Assembly (NCBI GenBank): GCA_016874295.1
Contig: VGUH01000023.1
Span: forward strand, 1-41,259
DNA from: Gammaproteobacteria bacterium
GTDB lineage: Bacteria > Pseudomonadota > Gammaproteobacteria > Steroidobacterales > Steroidobacteraceae
DNA length: 41,259 nucleotides
Direction of reading: 5' to 3'
The position numbers and the translations under genes are program-made. Below, piece by piece: positions 16,358-23,740 of this stretch (the first letter of the stretch is position 1; each line of letters opens with the position of its first letter). A model generated the notes under the pieces. That model saw only the letters and a list, made by a program, of their open reading frames with translations. It was not told where the DNA came from and ran no database searches.

Positions 16358-17202
16358 CCGACAAGCGCGACGCGAAGCCCGCCGACCCGATGGCGGGGAT
16401 CCACTGGGATCTCGACAAGTCGATCAGCTACAGCCAGTACCTGCAGCTCGACAAGGTGCTCGACGCGCAGCGGCCGCTCTCCGGGCAGCACGACGAGATG
16501 CTGTTCATCGTCATGCACCAGGCGAGCGAACTGTGGATGATGCTCTGCCTGCACGAGCTCGGCGCGACCCGCGCGCAGATCTGCGCGAACGACCTCGAGC
16601 CCGCGTTCAAGATGCTCGCGCGCGTCGCGCGGATCCAGACGCAGCTCAACCAGTCCTGGGACGTACTGTCCACGATGACGCCGGCCGATTACACGAAGTT
16701 CCGCGACTCGCTCGGGCAGAGCTCCGGCTTCCAGTCCTGGCAGTACCGGCTGCTCGAGTTCGTGCTCGGCAACAAGGAGCCGCGCCTGATCGAGGTGCAC
16801 GCGCGCGACCGGCAGGCGTACTCGCTGCTGAAGCGGGAGCTTGCGTCGCCCTCGCTGTACGACGAGTCGATCCGGCTGCTCGCGCGGCGCGGCTTCGACA
16901 TCCCGGCCGAGTGCACGGAGCGGGACTGGACCCAGCCGTACCGGCCGCATCCTGCCGTGGAGGCCGCCTGGCTCGCGGTGTACCGCGACTCAACCGGTCA
17001 CTGGGATCTCTACGAGCTCGCCGAGAAGCTGGTGGACCTGGAGTACCAGCTGCAGCAATGGCGCTTCGCGCACCTGAAGACCGTCGAGCGGATCATCGGC
17101 TTCAAGCGCGGGACCGGCGGCTCGAGCGGCGTCGGCTACCTCGAGCACGTGCTCAAGAAGGGTTTCTTCCCGGAGCTGATCAGCCTGCGCACGTCCATCT
17201 AG
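16354..17202 (+). CDS. kynA: Tryptophan 2,3-dioxygenase
   Basis: The 282-residue heme enzyme opens the indole ring of L-tryptophan to N-formylkynurenine, the first step of the kynurenine pathway. Diagnostic residues include H55 in the substrate-site motif FIVMHQASELW, the segment YTKFRDSLGQSSGFQSWQYR, the YQLQQWRFAHLKTVERIIG region with the likely heme-ligand His, and GTGGSSGVGYLEHVLKK, followed by a short end at RTSI. It is the third gene of the FAH-maiA-kynA operon (4-bp overlap). No other kynurenine gene is in the window. Its 3' end overlaps the convergent L,D-transpeptidase-like gene by 23 bp. Confidence 0.97.
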   Translation: MTDKRDAKPADPMAGIHWDLDKSISYSQYLQLDKVLDAQRPLSGQHDEMLFIVMHQASELWMMLCLHELGATRAQICANDLEPAFKMLARVARIQTQLNQSWDVLSTMTPADYTKFRDSLGQSSGFQSWQYRLLEFVLGNKEPRLIEVHARDRQAYSLLKRELASPSLYDESIRLLARRGFDIPAECTERDWTQPYRPHPAVEAAWLAVYRDSTGHWDLYELAEKLVDLEYQLQQWRFAHLKTVERIIGFKRGTGGSSGVGYLEHVLKKGFFPELISLRTSI

Positions 17203-17833
17203 TGCGATTGAGCCACTCGGCGTCCGGGTAATACGCGAACACGAACTGCCCGTCCTTCAGCACGTCGATCATCCCGCGCGCGATCGCCTCGCGCACCGCG
17301 GGGCAGCCGAAGCTGCGGCCGAGTCGGCCCTGCTTCGCGGCCGATTGCGGGTCGACGTAGGGCGCGCCGTGCATTACGATCGCGCGCTCCATCGCCGCGT
17401 CGTTGACACCGGGCTCTAGGCCCTCCATGCGCAGCGAATAGCCGTTGCGTCCCTGGTAGGTCTCGCCCGTCAGGAACAGGCCGAGGCTGGAAGTGTGGCT
17501 GCCGCTCACGTTCGAAAAGACCTTGGCGAGGTTTTCGCCGGACCCTCGCCCGTGCGCGACCACTTCCTCGTAGAGCAGCCGGTTGCTCGCGAGATCGAAG
17601 ACCCACAGGCGCGGCTCGGTGGACGGCCGGCTGTAGTCGATGAACGCCAGCCGCGTGGCGTCGACGCCAAGGCCGGTGCCCTGCGCGCAGCGCATGGCTT
17701 TCATCGCCAGCGCGAGCGTCTCGCGGTTCACCTGCGGGGCGAGACTCGCGATCGCGGCTGCGCTTGCGATTGACGGCGGGGGAGCGGCCGGTAATGCGGC
17801 GCTCAGGACCCAGCCCAGGATCAGGTTGAACAT
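17180..17833 (-). CDS. Murein L,D-transpeptidase catalytic-domain protein (YkuD_2-like)
   Basis: The 217-residue exported protein has an N-terminal signal sequence (about 1-18) and a catalytic domain with FIDYSRPSTEPRLWVFDL, VFSNVSGSHTSSLGLFLTGE, H155 in MHGAPYV and the active-site-like C177 in GRSFGCPAV. These match the murein L,D-transpeptidase family that cross-links or edits peptidoglycan with a catalytic Cys. ATG 17833 is preferred; GTG 17836 is one codon longer. There is no clear Shine-Dalgarno. The 54-bp gap to the RES gene (17834-17887) shows no strong promoter or terminator. Confidence 0.85.
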   Translation of the reverse strand: MFNLILGWVLSAALPAAPPPSIASAAAIASLAPQVNRETLALAMKAMRCAQGTGLGVDATRLAFIDYSRPSTEPRLWVFDLASNRLLYEEVVAHGRGSGENLAKVFSNVSGSHTSSLGLFLTGETYQGRNGYSLRMEGLEPGVNDAAMERAIVMHGAPYVDPQSAAKQGRLGRSFGCPAVREAIARGMIDVLKDGQFVFAYYPDAEWLNRTRWTCAG

Positions 17834-17887
17834 CACAGGCCCGGGATTCGAGGGAGCGCCATGATAGTCGAGGCGCCTTCCACCGTG

Positions 17888-18349
17888 CTAGGAACGGAGT
17901 GTTTCCGTGAACAGACACTCGTCCCAGCGCACCGGCTGCCTGGCCACCACCTTGAAACGCCGGAAATCCGGGTGACCGGGATTGATCATAACGTTGCGCT
18001 CCGCGTCGAAGACGATGCTCGGGACCCGTAGCACGGCGCTCTTCGATTGCTCGAGCCAGGCGTCGCCGGCCTTGCGACTTGCGATCATGTCCGGGTTTGA
18101 CCAGCCGGGCACGTCTTTCGGCTCGAGCGAGGCCGTCCTGATTGAGTCCGGCGCCTCGAACGTCACGCAGACCTGGTGTTTAGGCATGCGGCCATTCGCG
18201 TGCACGAGCTTCTCTAGCATGGCGCCGGCCTGCGTCTCGCAGGCGTAGATCACGGCGCGCCCCGGAGAATTCCAGCGGCCACCGTGAAGGCGGGCGCCTT
18301 CGCCACTCTCGGGGCCGTGCCGAGCGTCCGCGATGCGATAGAAGCGCAT
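17888..18349 (-). CDS. RES-domain toxin
   Basis: The 153-residue RES protein starts MRFYRIADARHG and has the family's core GGRWNSPGRAVIYACETQAGAMLEKLVH, containing the conserved Arg, Tyr and Glu that form the NAD-binding site. Studied RES toxins (ParT/MbcT/Res) either phosphorolyse or cleave NAD+, or modify a host enzyme with ADP-ribose; which applies here cannot be told. It lies 7 bp after its Xre-type antitoxin gene, the standard antitoxin-first order. Confidence 0.9.
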   Translation of the reverse strand: MRFYRIADARHGPESGEGARLHGGRWNSPGRAVIYACETQAGAMLEKLVHANGRMPKHQVCVTFEAPDSIRTASLEPKDVPGWSNPDMIASRKAGDAWLEQSKSAVLRVPSIVFDAERNVMINPGHPDFRRFKVVARQPVRWDECLFTETLRS

Positions 18350-18356
18350 GGCGCGG

Positions 18357-18779
18357 TCAGACGGGCAGGCCGTGCAGCGCGCGCATCACGACGTCCTCGA
18401 CCTGGCGCGCGCCGAGCTCGGTGAGCGCGGCCTCGATCGGCTTCTTGCCGCCGAGTTCCGGGTGCGGCGCCGCGAGGAAACGTTTCGCATCGGCCTCGTC
18501 GTCCCAGAGCAGTTCCGCGAGCGCGATCACGCGCGCGAGCCGCTCCGTGCGCTCGCTCTCCACGAGCTTCAGGCGGTGGCGGCGCTTGTACGTGGCCGCA
18601 GGCACGACGCGGTGCATGAGCTTGAGGCGGGCAGGTCCCTCGATGCCGGCGCGCTCGACGACGCGCTCGAGGCTCAGCTTCGGCAGGCCGTGCTCAACGG
18701 CCTCGGCGATGCCGGCGACCGAGCGGACGTGGGGCCGAAGGCCGAGGATGCGCGCGACGCGATCGGCGGGGACGGACAT
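18357..18779 (-). CDS. Xre/MbcA/ParS-type antitoxin (DUF2384)
   Basis: The 140-residue antitoxin has an N-terminal helix-turn-helix-like region (about 1-90; YKRRHRLKLVESERTERLARVIALAELLW) and the C-terminal toxin-binding DUF2384 segment (FLAAPHPELGGKKPIEAALTELGARQVEDVVMRALHG). ATG 18779 is chosen over the longer open frame because AGGAGGT lies 9 nt upstream. It should neutralise the RES toxin and repress its own promoter, which has an inverted repeat between its -35 and -10. Confidence 0.9.
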   Translation of the reverse strand: MSVPADRVARILGLRPHVRSVAGIAEAVEHGLPKLSLERVVERAGIEGPARLKLMHRVVPAATYKRRHRLKLVESERTERLARVIALAELLWDDEADAKRFLAAPHPELGGKKPIEAALTELGARQVEDVVMRALHGLPV

Positions 18780-18801
18780 GTTCCGGTCACCTCCTGCGGC
18801 G

Positions 18802-18830
18802 ATTATCGGCTCGAGTGAGCCAGCTAACAA
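18802..18830 (-). promoter_or_regulatory. Promoter with operator-like repeat for the Xre-RES operon
   Basis: On the minus strand TTGTTA (18830-18825) is followed after 17 bp by GATAAT (18807-18802). The spacer holds the inverted repeat GGCTC-GAGT-GAGCC (18808-18821). A bound antitoxin there would block RNA polymerase, consistent with the autoregulation known for this toxin-antitoxin family. The start codon lies about 23 nt downstream with a strong Shine-Dalgarno. Confidence 0.6.
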
Positions 18831-18855
18831 GCTCATATGGATGTCTGTGGAATCC

Positions 18856-18900
18856 TTGTGTTTAAGATATGGGATGATATAGTACTGTACAAAATAACAG
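18856..18900 (+). promoter_or_regulatory. Promoter with LexA (SOS) box for the HNH gene
   Basis: TTGTGT (18856-18861) and TATAGT (18878-18883) are spaced 16 bp. Immediately downstream, 18885-18900 is CTGT-N8-ACAG with flanking TA and T, a full match to the E. coli-type LexA box core. The box would cover the transcription start, the classic way LexA represses. A GGAG lies a few bases before the ATG at 18917. DNA damage should therefore induce the HNH gene. Confidence 0.7.
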
Positions 18901-18916
18901 TCTACCGGAGATCGCC

Positions 18917-20248
18917 ATGGACGGGGAGTTCTCGACGCTTTCGACGCCGGAGCTGGTGGATGAGATCACGACCCTGGCGGGGCATCTGAACGCGGCGAAC
19001 GCGCGGTTTCTGGCGCTGATCGGGGAGCTGGACCGCAGGCGTGGCTGGGCGGAGTGGGGCGTGAAGAGCTGTGCGCACTGGCTCAACTGGAAGTGCGGGA
19101 TCGACCTGGGTGCGGCGCGGGAGAAGGTGCGGGTTGCAAGTGCGTTGGTTGGATTGCCGCGGGTTGCGGCGGCGATGGCGGAGGGTCGGATCAGCTACGC
19201 CAAGGTCCGGGCCGTCACCCGGGTTGCCGATGCGGGGAACGAAGGATATTTGCTGAACATCGCGCTGCATGGCACGGCGAGTCATGTCGAGGACGTGGTC
19301 CGCGGGTATCGCCGGGCGCTGGATGCTGCAGAGTTGACGCGCGAGGCTGTGCAGCACCGCGACCAGCACCTGTGGTTCCACACCGAGCCGGACGGATCGA
19401 TGGTCATTCGCGGCCGGGTGCCGGCCGAGATCGGCGCGTTGTTCAGGCGGGCACTGGAGGCGGCGCTCGACAGTCTGCCGATCCCGAAAGACGTTTCCGC
19501 GGAAACGTCTTTTGATGACTTACACCGTTCCCGGACGCGCCGGGTCGAGGCGCTCGCAGTCCTGGCCGAGAGTTTCCTGGCGAATGGGCCGAAAGACTTG
19601 TCAGGGGCCGATCGGCAGCAGATCGTGGTGCATGTGGATGTCGAGACCTTCCAGCATCGGTGTGCAGGTCGCTGCGAGCTCGAACACGGCCCATCCCTAG
19701 CGGCCGAGACCGCCCGGCGCCTGGCCTGTGATGCCAGCGTGGTGCGGATCCTCGAGAACGAGCGGGGCGAGCCGCTGGACGTGGGCCGCAAGACCCGGAC
19801 CATCCCGCCAGGGATCCGCCGGGCATTGAACGCCCGGGACAAGGGCTGCCGCTTCCCGGGCTGTACCTTCAAGCGCTACGTGGACGGCCATCACGTCAGG
19901 CACTGGGCGGAGGGCGGGGAGACGAAACTCTCAAACCTGGGCACGCTCTGCCGCTTCCACCACCGGCTGGTGCATGAGGGTCAGTTCGCCATCCAGACCC
20001 TCGACGATAGCGCGTTCCGGTTCGTGCAACCGAGCGGTGAGTCGTTCGATAGTCCGCTACCCGCGCCGACCGATGGTCGCGCGATCGTGGTCGCACACAA
20101 GGCCGCACACCTCGACATCACGCCGACCACCGCCATCACCCGCTGGACTGGCGAGGCGCTCGACCTCGGACTCGCCGTCGATATCCTGATGCAGCGACGA
20201 GGCAAAGACGTTTCCGCGGAAACGTCTCAGCCTATTCGCCCGCCATGA
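18917..20248 (+). CDS. DUF222-HNH endonuclease family protein, LexA-controlled
   Basis: The 443-residue protein has an N-terminal DUF222 (13E12-type) helical region, about 1-290, and an HNH nuclease motif near residues 300-355: RALNARDKGCRFPGC, then DGHHVRHWAEGGETKLSNLGTLCRFHHRLVHE. The HH, Asn and His plus the Cys pair are intact, so nuclease activity is plausible. The biological role of DUF222-HNH proteins is not settled. Unusual points: an SOS-type LexA box at the promoter, and two in-frame copies of one palindrome coding KDVSAETS (linker at residues about 191-199 and at the C-terminus). The last 17 bp overlap the convergent ocd-like gene. Confidence 0.88.
   Translation: MDGEFSTLSTPELVDEITTLAGHLNAANARFLALIGELDRRRGWAEWGVKSCAHWLNWKCGIDLGAAREKVRVASALVGLPRVAAAMAEGRISYAKVRAVTRVADAGNEGYLLNIALHGTASHVEDVVRGYRRALDAAELTREAVQHRDQHLWFHTEPDGSMVIRGRVPAEIGALFRRALEAALDSLPIPKDVSAETSFDDLHRSRTRRVEALAVLAESFLANGPKDLSGADRQQIVVHVDVETFQHRCAGRCELEHGPSLAAETARRLACDASVVRILENERGEPLDVGRKTRTIPPGIRRALNARDKGCRFPGCTFKRYVDGHHVRHWAEGGETKLSNLGTLCRFHHRLVHEGQFAIQTLDDSAFRFVQPSGESFDSPLPAPTDGRAIVVAHKAAHLDITPTTAITRWTGEALDLGLAVDILMQRRGKDVSAETSQPIRPP
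19487..19512. repeat. 26-bp perfect palindrome, copy 1, inside the HNH gene
   Basis: The sequence is perfectly self-complementary over 26 bp, with the core ACGTTTCCGCGGAAACGT centred between 19499 and 19500. It is read in frame as KDVSAETS between the DUF222 part and the following segment. The centre contains a SacII-type CCGCGG. Confidence 0.9.
20206..20227. repeat. 22-bp perfect palindrome, copy 2, at the HNH 3' end
   Basis: Identical to the inner 22 bp of the copy at 19487-19512 and again read in frame as KDVSAETS, seven codons before the HNH stop. It also lies 4 bp beyond the convergent ocd-like stop, so a hairpin here could act at the 3' end of both transcripts. No T-run is seen. Confidence 0.9.
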
Positions 20249-21170
20249 CGAGCCGGGCCGCGGCGAGATCCTCGATCGCCGTGCCGACCGACTTGAAGAG
20301 CGTGATCTCTTCCGCCGAGCGGCGGCCGGGCACGCACCCGCTGACGAGGTCCGCGAGCTCGCCTTCCACGCGCTCGCGGCCGATGACGCCGCGTTCCATC
20401 GGCCCGATGATGTCGCCCGCCTCGGCGAGCGCGCCCTCGAACGTGTCCACGAAGATGCGCGCCCGGCGCACGGCATCGTCATCCGCCTCGCGTGTGTCGG
20501 GCGTGAAGCTGCCGACCAGGTCGACGAACGCGCCGGGCGCGAGCCACCGGCCCGCGAGCACCGAAGCCGCGCTGCTCGTCGCACAGGAGACAATGTCGGC
20601 CTGACGGACGGCCTCCTCGAACGAACCGGCCGCGCGGACCTCGACCTGTGCTCCGACGAGTGGCCGGATCGCCGTGACGGTCGCCTGCGCGCGCTCGGCC
20701 CTGCGGCCCCAGACGTCGATCCGCTCGATCGGCCGCACGGCGGCATGCGCCGCTGCCATCCAGGGCGCGAGCGCACCGGTGCCCGCCAGCGCGAGCCGCC
20801 GGCTGTCCGCGCGCGAGAGGTACTTCGACGCGAGCGCGGAGGCCGCGGCCGTGCGCAGGCGCGTGACCATGGTGCCGTCGATCATCGCGAGCGGCACGCC
20901 TTCGCCCGAGAACAGCACGATGGCCGCCTGGATCGTCGGCAGGTTGCGCGCCGAATTTTCCGGCAGGTAAGTGATGAGCTTGACGGCCGTGACGCCGTCC
21001 TCCGCGAAGGCCGGCATGATGAAGAAGCGCCGGTCGCCCGCGCCGCCCGGCGGCGTCAGGACTTGGCGCAGCGGAACATGAGGACGGCCGCGGAAAGCCT
21101 CTTCCAGGCAGTCGACGAGGGCCGGCAGCGGCGCGCGGGCGCGGACCTGGTCGGCGTTGAGCACGCGCAA
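20232..21170 (-). CDS. Ornithine cyclodeaminase/mu-crystallin-family protein
   Basis: The 312-residue protein has the family layout: an N-terminal dimerisation part with PLRQVLTPPGGAGDRRFFIMPAF and VKLITYLPENSARNLPTIQAAIVLFSGEGVPLAMIDGTMVTRLRTAAASALASKYLSR, then a Rossmann NAD(P) domain beginning LALAGTGALAPWMAAAH. The usual GxGxQ is GTGALA here, so Gln is replaced. Family members are ornithine cyclodeaminases, alanine dehydrogenases or ketimine reductases; the substrate is unknown. TTG 21170 (MRVLNADQV) is the best start, 4 bp after the fumarase stop; GTG 21164 is an alternative. It is probably co-transcribed with fumarase. The stop is TAG. Confidence 0.85.
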   Translation of the reverse strand: MRVLNADQVRARAPLPALVDCLEEAFRGRPHVPLRQVLTPPGGAGDRRFFIMPAFAEDGVTAVKLITYLPENSARNLPTIQAAIVLFSGEGVPLAMIDGTMVTRLRTAAASALASKYLSRADSRRLALAGTGALAPWMAAAHAAVRPIERIDVWGRRAERAQATVTAIRPLVGAQVEVRAAGSFEEAVRQADIVSCATSSAASVLAGRWLAPGAFVDLVGSFTPDTREADDDAVRRARIFVDTFEGALAEAGDIIGPMERGVIGRERVEGELADLVSGCVPGRRSAEEITLFKSVGTAIEDLAAARLVMAGE

Positions 21171-21174
21171 GGCT

Positions 21175-22701
21175 TCAGGCCTTTCGCATGCCGATGCCCT
21201 GCGCGCGGATCTTCTGCTCCCACTCACGCGGACCCGTCTCGTGCACCGACTCCCCGCGCGCGTCCACGGCGACCGTGACCGGCATGTCCGCGACCTCGAA
21301 TTCGTAGATCGCTTCCATTCCGAGTTCCGGGAATGCGACGACTTGCGCTTTCCGGATCGCCTTCGACACCAGGTACGCCGCACCGCCCACCGCGATCAGG
21401 TACGCCGAACCGTGGCGCCTGATCGCCTCGATCGCGACCGGGCCGCGCTCGGCCTTGCCGACCATCGCGATCAAACCCGTCCTGGAAAGCATCAGGTCCG
21501 TGAACTTGTCCATGCGTGTCGCGGTCGTCGGCCCGGCGGGCCCGACCGCTTCGCCCCTCACCGGATCCACCGGCCCGGCGTAATAGATCACGCGCCCGCG
21601 CAGGTTGACCGGCAGTTCCTTGCCTGCCTGCAGCAGGTCCGCCAGCCGCTTGTGTGCGGCGTCGCGGCCCGTGAGCATCTTCCCCGACAGGAGCAGCGTC
21701 TGCCCCGGCTTCCAGCTCCGCACTTCCTCCTGCGTCAGCCCGTCCAGGTTCACGCGCCGCGACCCGGCAGCCGGCCGCCAGTGCACGTCAGGCCAGAGGT
21801 CGAGCGGCGGCGGATCGAGCGCGACCGGCCCGCTGCCGTCCAGCACGAAGTGCGCGTGCCGCGTCGCCGCGCAGTTCGGGATCATCGCCACGGGCTTGGA
21901 CGCCGCGTGGGTCGGGAAGGTGCGGATCTTCACGTCGAGCACGGTCGTGAGCCCGCCGAGTCCCTGCGCGCCGATGCCGAGCGCGTTCACCTTCTCGTAC
22001 AACTCGATGCGCAGCTCCTCGAGCTTCGACGAGGGACCGCGCGCAAGCAGCTCGTGCATGTCGATCGGGTCCATCAGCGATTCCTTCGCGAGGACGACCG
22101 CCTTGTCCGCCGTGCCGCCGACGCCGATCCCGAGCATGCCGGGCGGGCACCAGCCGGCGCCCATCTCGGGCACGGTCTCCAGCACCCAGTCGACCAGCGA
22201 GTCCGAGGGATTCAGCATCGCGAGCGTGGACTTGTTCTCCGAGCCGCCGCCCTTGGCGGCGACCGTCACCTCGACCGTGTCGCCGGCGACGAGCTCGACG
22301 TGCACGACGGCCGGCGTGTTGTCGCCCGTGTTCTTCCGGGCAAACAACGGATCCGCGACGATGGATGCGCGCAGGCGGTTCTCGACGAGCCCGTAGCCGC
22401 GCCTGACGCCCTCGTCGACCATGTCCTGCAGCGAGCGCGCCGTGTCCCAGCGCACGCCCATGCCCGCCTTCACGAACACGTTGACGATGCCCGTGTCCTG
22501 GCACAGCGGCCGGTGGCCCTCCGCGCACATGCGCGAGTTGGTCAGGATCTGCGCGATCGCGTCCTTCGCGGCCGGCGACTGCTCGCGCGCCCAGGCGCGG
22601 CCGAGGTGGGCGATGTAGTCGGCGGGGTGGTAGTAGGAGATGAACTGCAGCGCGTCCGCGACGCTCTGCACGAAGTCGGCTTCACGGATCACGGGGCTCA
22701 C
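21175..22701 (-). CDS. Class I fumarate hydratase (iron-sulfur)
   Basis: The 508-residue TCA-cycle enzyme interconverts fumarate and malate with a [4Fe-4S] cluster. The N-terminal alpha domain carries the three cluster cysteines in expected contexts: C67 (RPLCQDTG), C185 (GWCPPGMLGIGVGG) and C277 (PNCAATRHAHF). The C-terminal beta domain contains GKMLTGRDAAHKRLADLL, IYYAGPVDPVRGEAVGPAGPTTATRMD and the YLIAVGGAAYLVSKAI segment. Length fits the fused alpha/beta form (fumA/fumB). It sits just downstream of the oxidase cluster (12-bp gap) and upstream of the ocd-like gene. Confidence 0.96.
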   Translation of the reverse strand: MSPVIREADFVQSVADALQFISYYHPADYIAHLGRAWAREQSPAAKDAIAQILTNSRMCAEGHRPLCQDTGIVNVFVKAGMGVRWDTARSLQDMVDEGVRRGYGLVENRLRASIVADPLFARKNTGDNTPAVVHVELVAGDTVEVTVAAKGGGSENKSTLAMLNPSDSLVDWVLETVPEMGAGWCPPGMLGIGVGGTADKAVVLAKESLMDPIDMHELLARGPSSKLEELRIELYEKVNALGIGAQGLGGLTTVLDVKIRTFPTHAASKPVAMIPNCAATRHAHFVLDGSGPVALDPPPLDLWPDVHWRPAAGSRRVNLDGLTQEEVRSWKPGQTLLLSGKMLTGRDAAHKRLADLLQAGKELPVNLRGRVIYYAGPVDPVRGEAVGPAGPTTATRMDKFTDLMLSRTGLIAMVGKAERGPVAIEAIRRHGSAYLIAVGGAAYLVSKAIRKAQVVAFPELGMEAIYEFEVADMPVTVAVDARGESVHETGPREWEQKIRAQGIGMRKA

Positions 22702-22713
22702 GGCCCCGGGATT

Positions 22714-23046
22714 CTACCTGACGAACGCCGCTCCGCGGGTCAGGAACGTGTAGTCGCCCTCGATCGCCATGAAGCCGATCAGCACCAGCAGGCACAGCGG
22801 CGGCAGCAGGATCGCGAACTTGAGCGCGAGACGCTCCCAGGCCATGTGCATGAAAATCGCGACGATGAAGCCGGCCTTCAGCAGCATGAAGGTGATGATC
22901 AGCGACCAACGGAGCATCCCCTGCAGGTGGAAATAGTCCACCAGGTAGGAGCCGGCGCTCAACACGAACAGGAGCAGCCAGATCCACAGGTAGATCGCGA
23001 GCGGATGCTGCTGATGGCCCTCGGTCGCTTGCACAGCCTGGTTCAT
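22714..23046 (-). CDS. Cytochrome c oxidase subunit IV-type protein
   Basis: The 110-residue protein has three membrane helices (about 18-38, 45-68, 75-97) with the pattern MLRWSLIITFMLLKAGFIVAIFMHMAWE of the prokaryotic COX4/CyoD family. The subunit aids assembly or stability of heme-copper oxidases. It is the last gene of the oxidase cluster, 4 bp after the subunit III gene. Confidence 0.85.
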   Translation of the reverse strand: MNQAVQATEGHQQHPLAIYLWIWLLLFVLSAGSYLVDYFHLQGMLRWSLIITFMLLKAGFIVAIFMHMAWERLALKFAILLPPLCLLVLIGFMAIEGDYTFLTRGAAFVR

Positions 23047-23050
23047 GCGG

Positions 23051-23725
23051 TCACCACAGGTAGAAGAACGCGAAGATGAATACCCAGACGAGATCGACGA
23101 AGTGCCAGTACAGGCCGGCCACCTCGACGGTCTCGTACGAGCCCTTGCGGTCGTAGAAACCCGACCCGACGCGCTTCGCCGTGACCAGGAGGTAAATGAC
23201 GCCCGCGGTCACGTGGCAGCCGTGGAACCCCGTGATCATGAAGAAGGACGATCCGAACTGCGGCGCGCCCCAGGGGTTCTCCCAGGGCCGCACGCCCTCC
23301 ATGATGAGCTTGGTCCACTCGAAGGCCTGCATGCCGACGAAGGTCGCGCCGAGCGCGGCCGTCGCGCACAGCAGCAGCACCGTATTGCGCCGGTCCTTGC
23401 GGTAGCCGTAGTTGACGGCGAGCGCCATCGTGCCGCTCGAGGTGATGAGCACGAAGGTCATGATCGCGATCAGGATCAGCGGGATGTCCTGACCGAACAT
23501 GTGCAGCGCGAAGACCTGGCTCGGGTTCGGCCAGGACTCCATCGTCGATATCCTGACGTGCATGTAACCGGTCAGGAAGCAGGTGAAGATGAAGGTGTCC
23601 GAGAGCAGGAAGATCCACATCATCGCCTTGCCCCAGGGCACCTGGAACGACTGCTTGTCGCCGCCGAAGTCGGCGGCGACCTGCTTCAGCGGAGGCAAGG
23701 CGGCGGCGTGGGCGTCATGGGCCAT
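23051..23725 (-). CDS. coxC: Cytochrome c oxidase subunit III
   Basis: The 224-residue protein has five or more membrane helices and typical subunit III motifs: WIFLLSDTFIFTCFLTGY, MQAFEWTKLI, FGSSFFMITGFHGCHVTAGVIYLL and the C-terminal GLYWHFVDLVWVFIFAFFYLW. Subunit III stabilises the catalytic core. It is one of two subunit III genes in the cluster and is closer to the standard family than its upstream neighbour (15-bp gap). Confidence 0.92.
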   Translation of the reverse strand: MAHDAHAAALPPLKQVAADFGGDKQSFQVPWGKAMMWIFLLSDTFIFTCFLTGYMHVRISTMESWPNPSQVFALHMFGQDIPLILIAIMTFVLITSSGTMALAVNYGYRKDRRNTVLLLCATAALGATFVGMQAFEWTKLIMEGVRPWENPWGAPQFGSSFFMITGFHGCHVTAGVIYLLVTAKRVGSGFYDRKGSYETVEVAGLYWHFVDLVWVFIFAFFYLW

Positions 23726-23740
23726 TGGCTGGGCTTCCTC

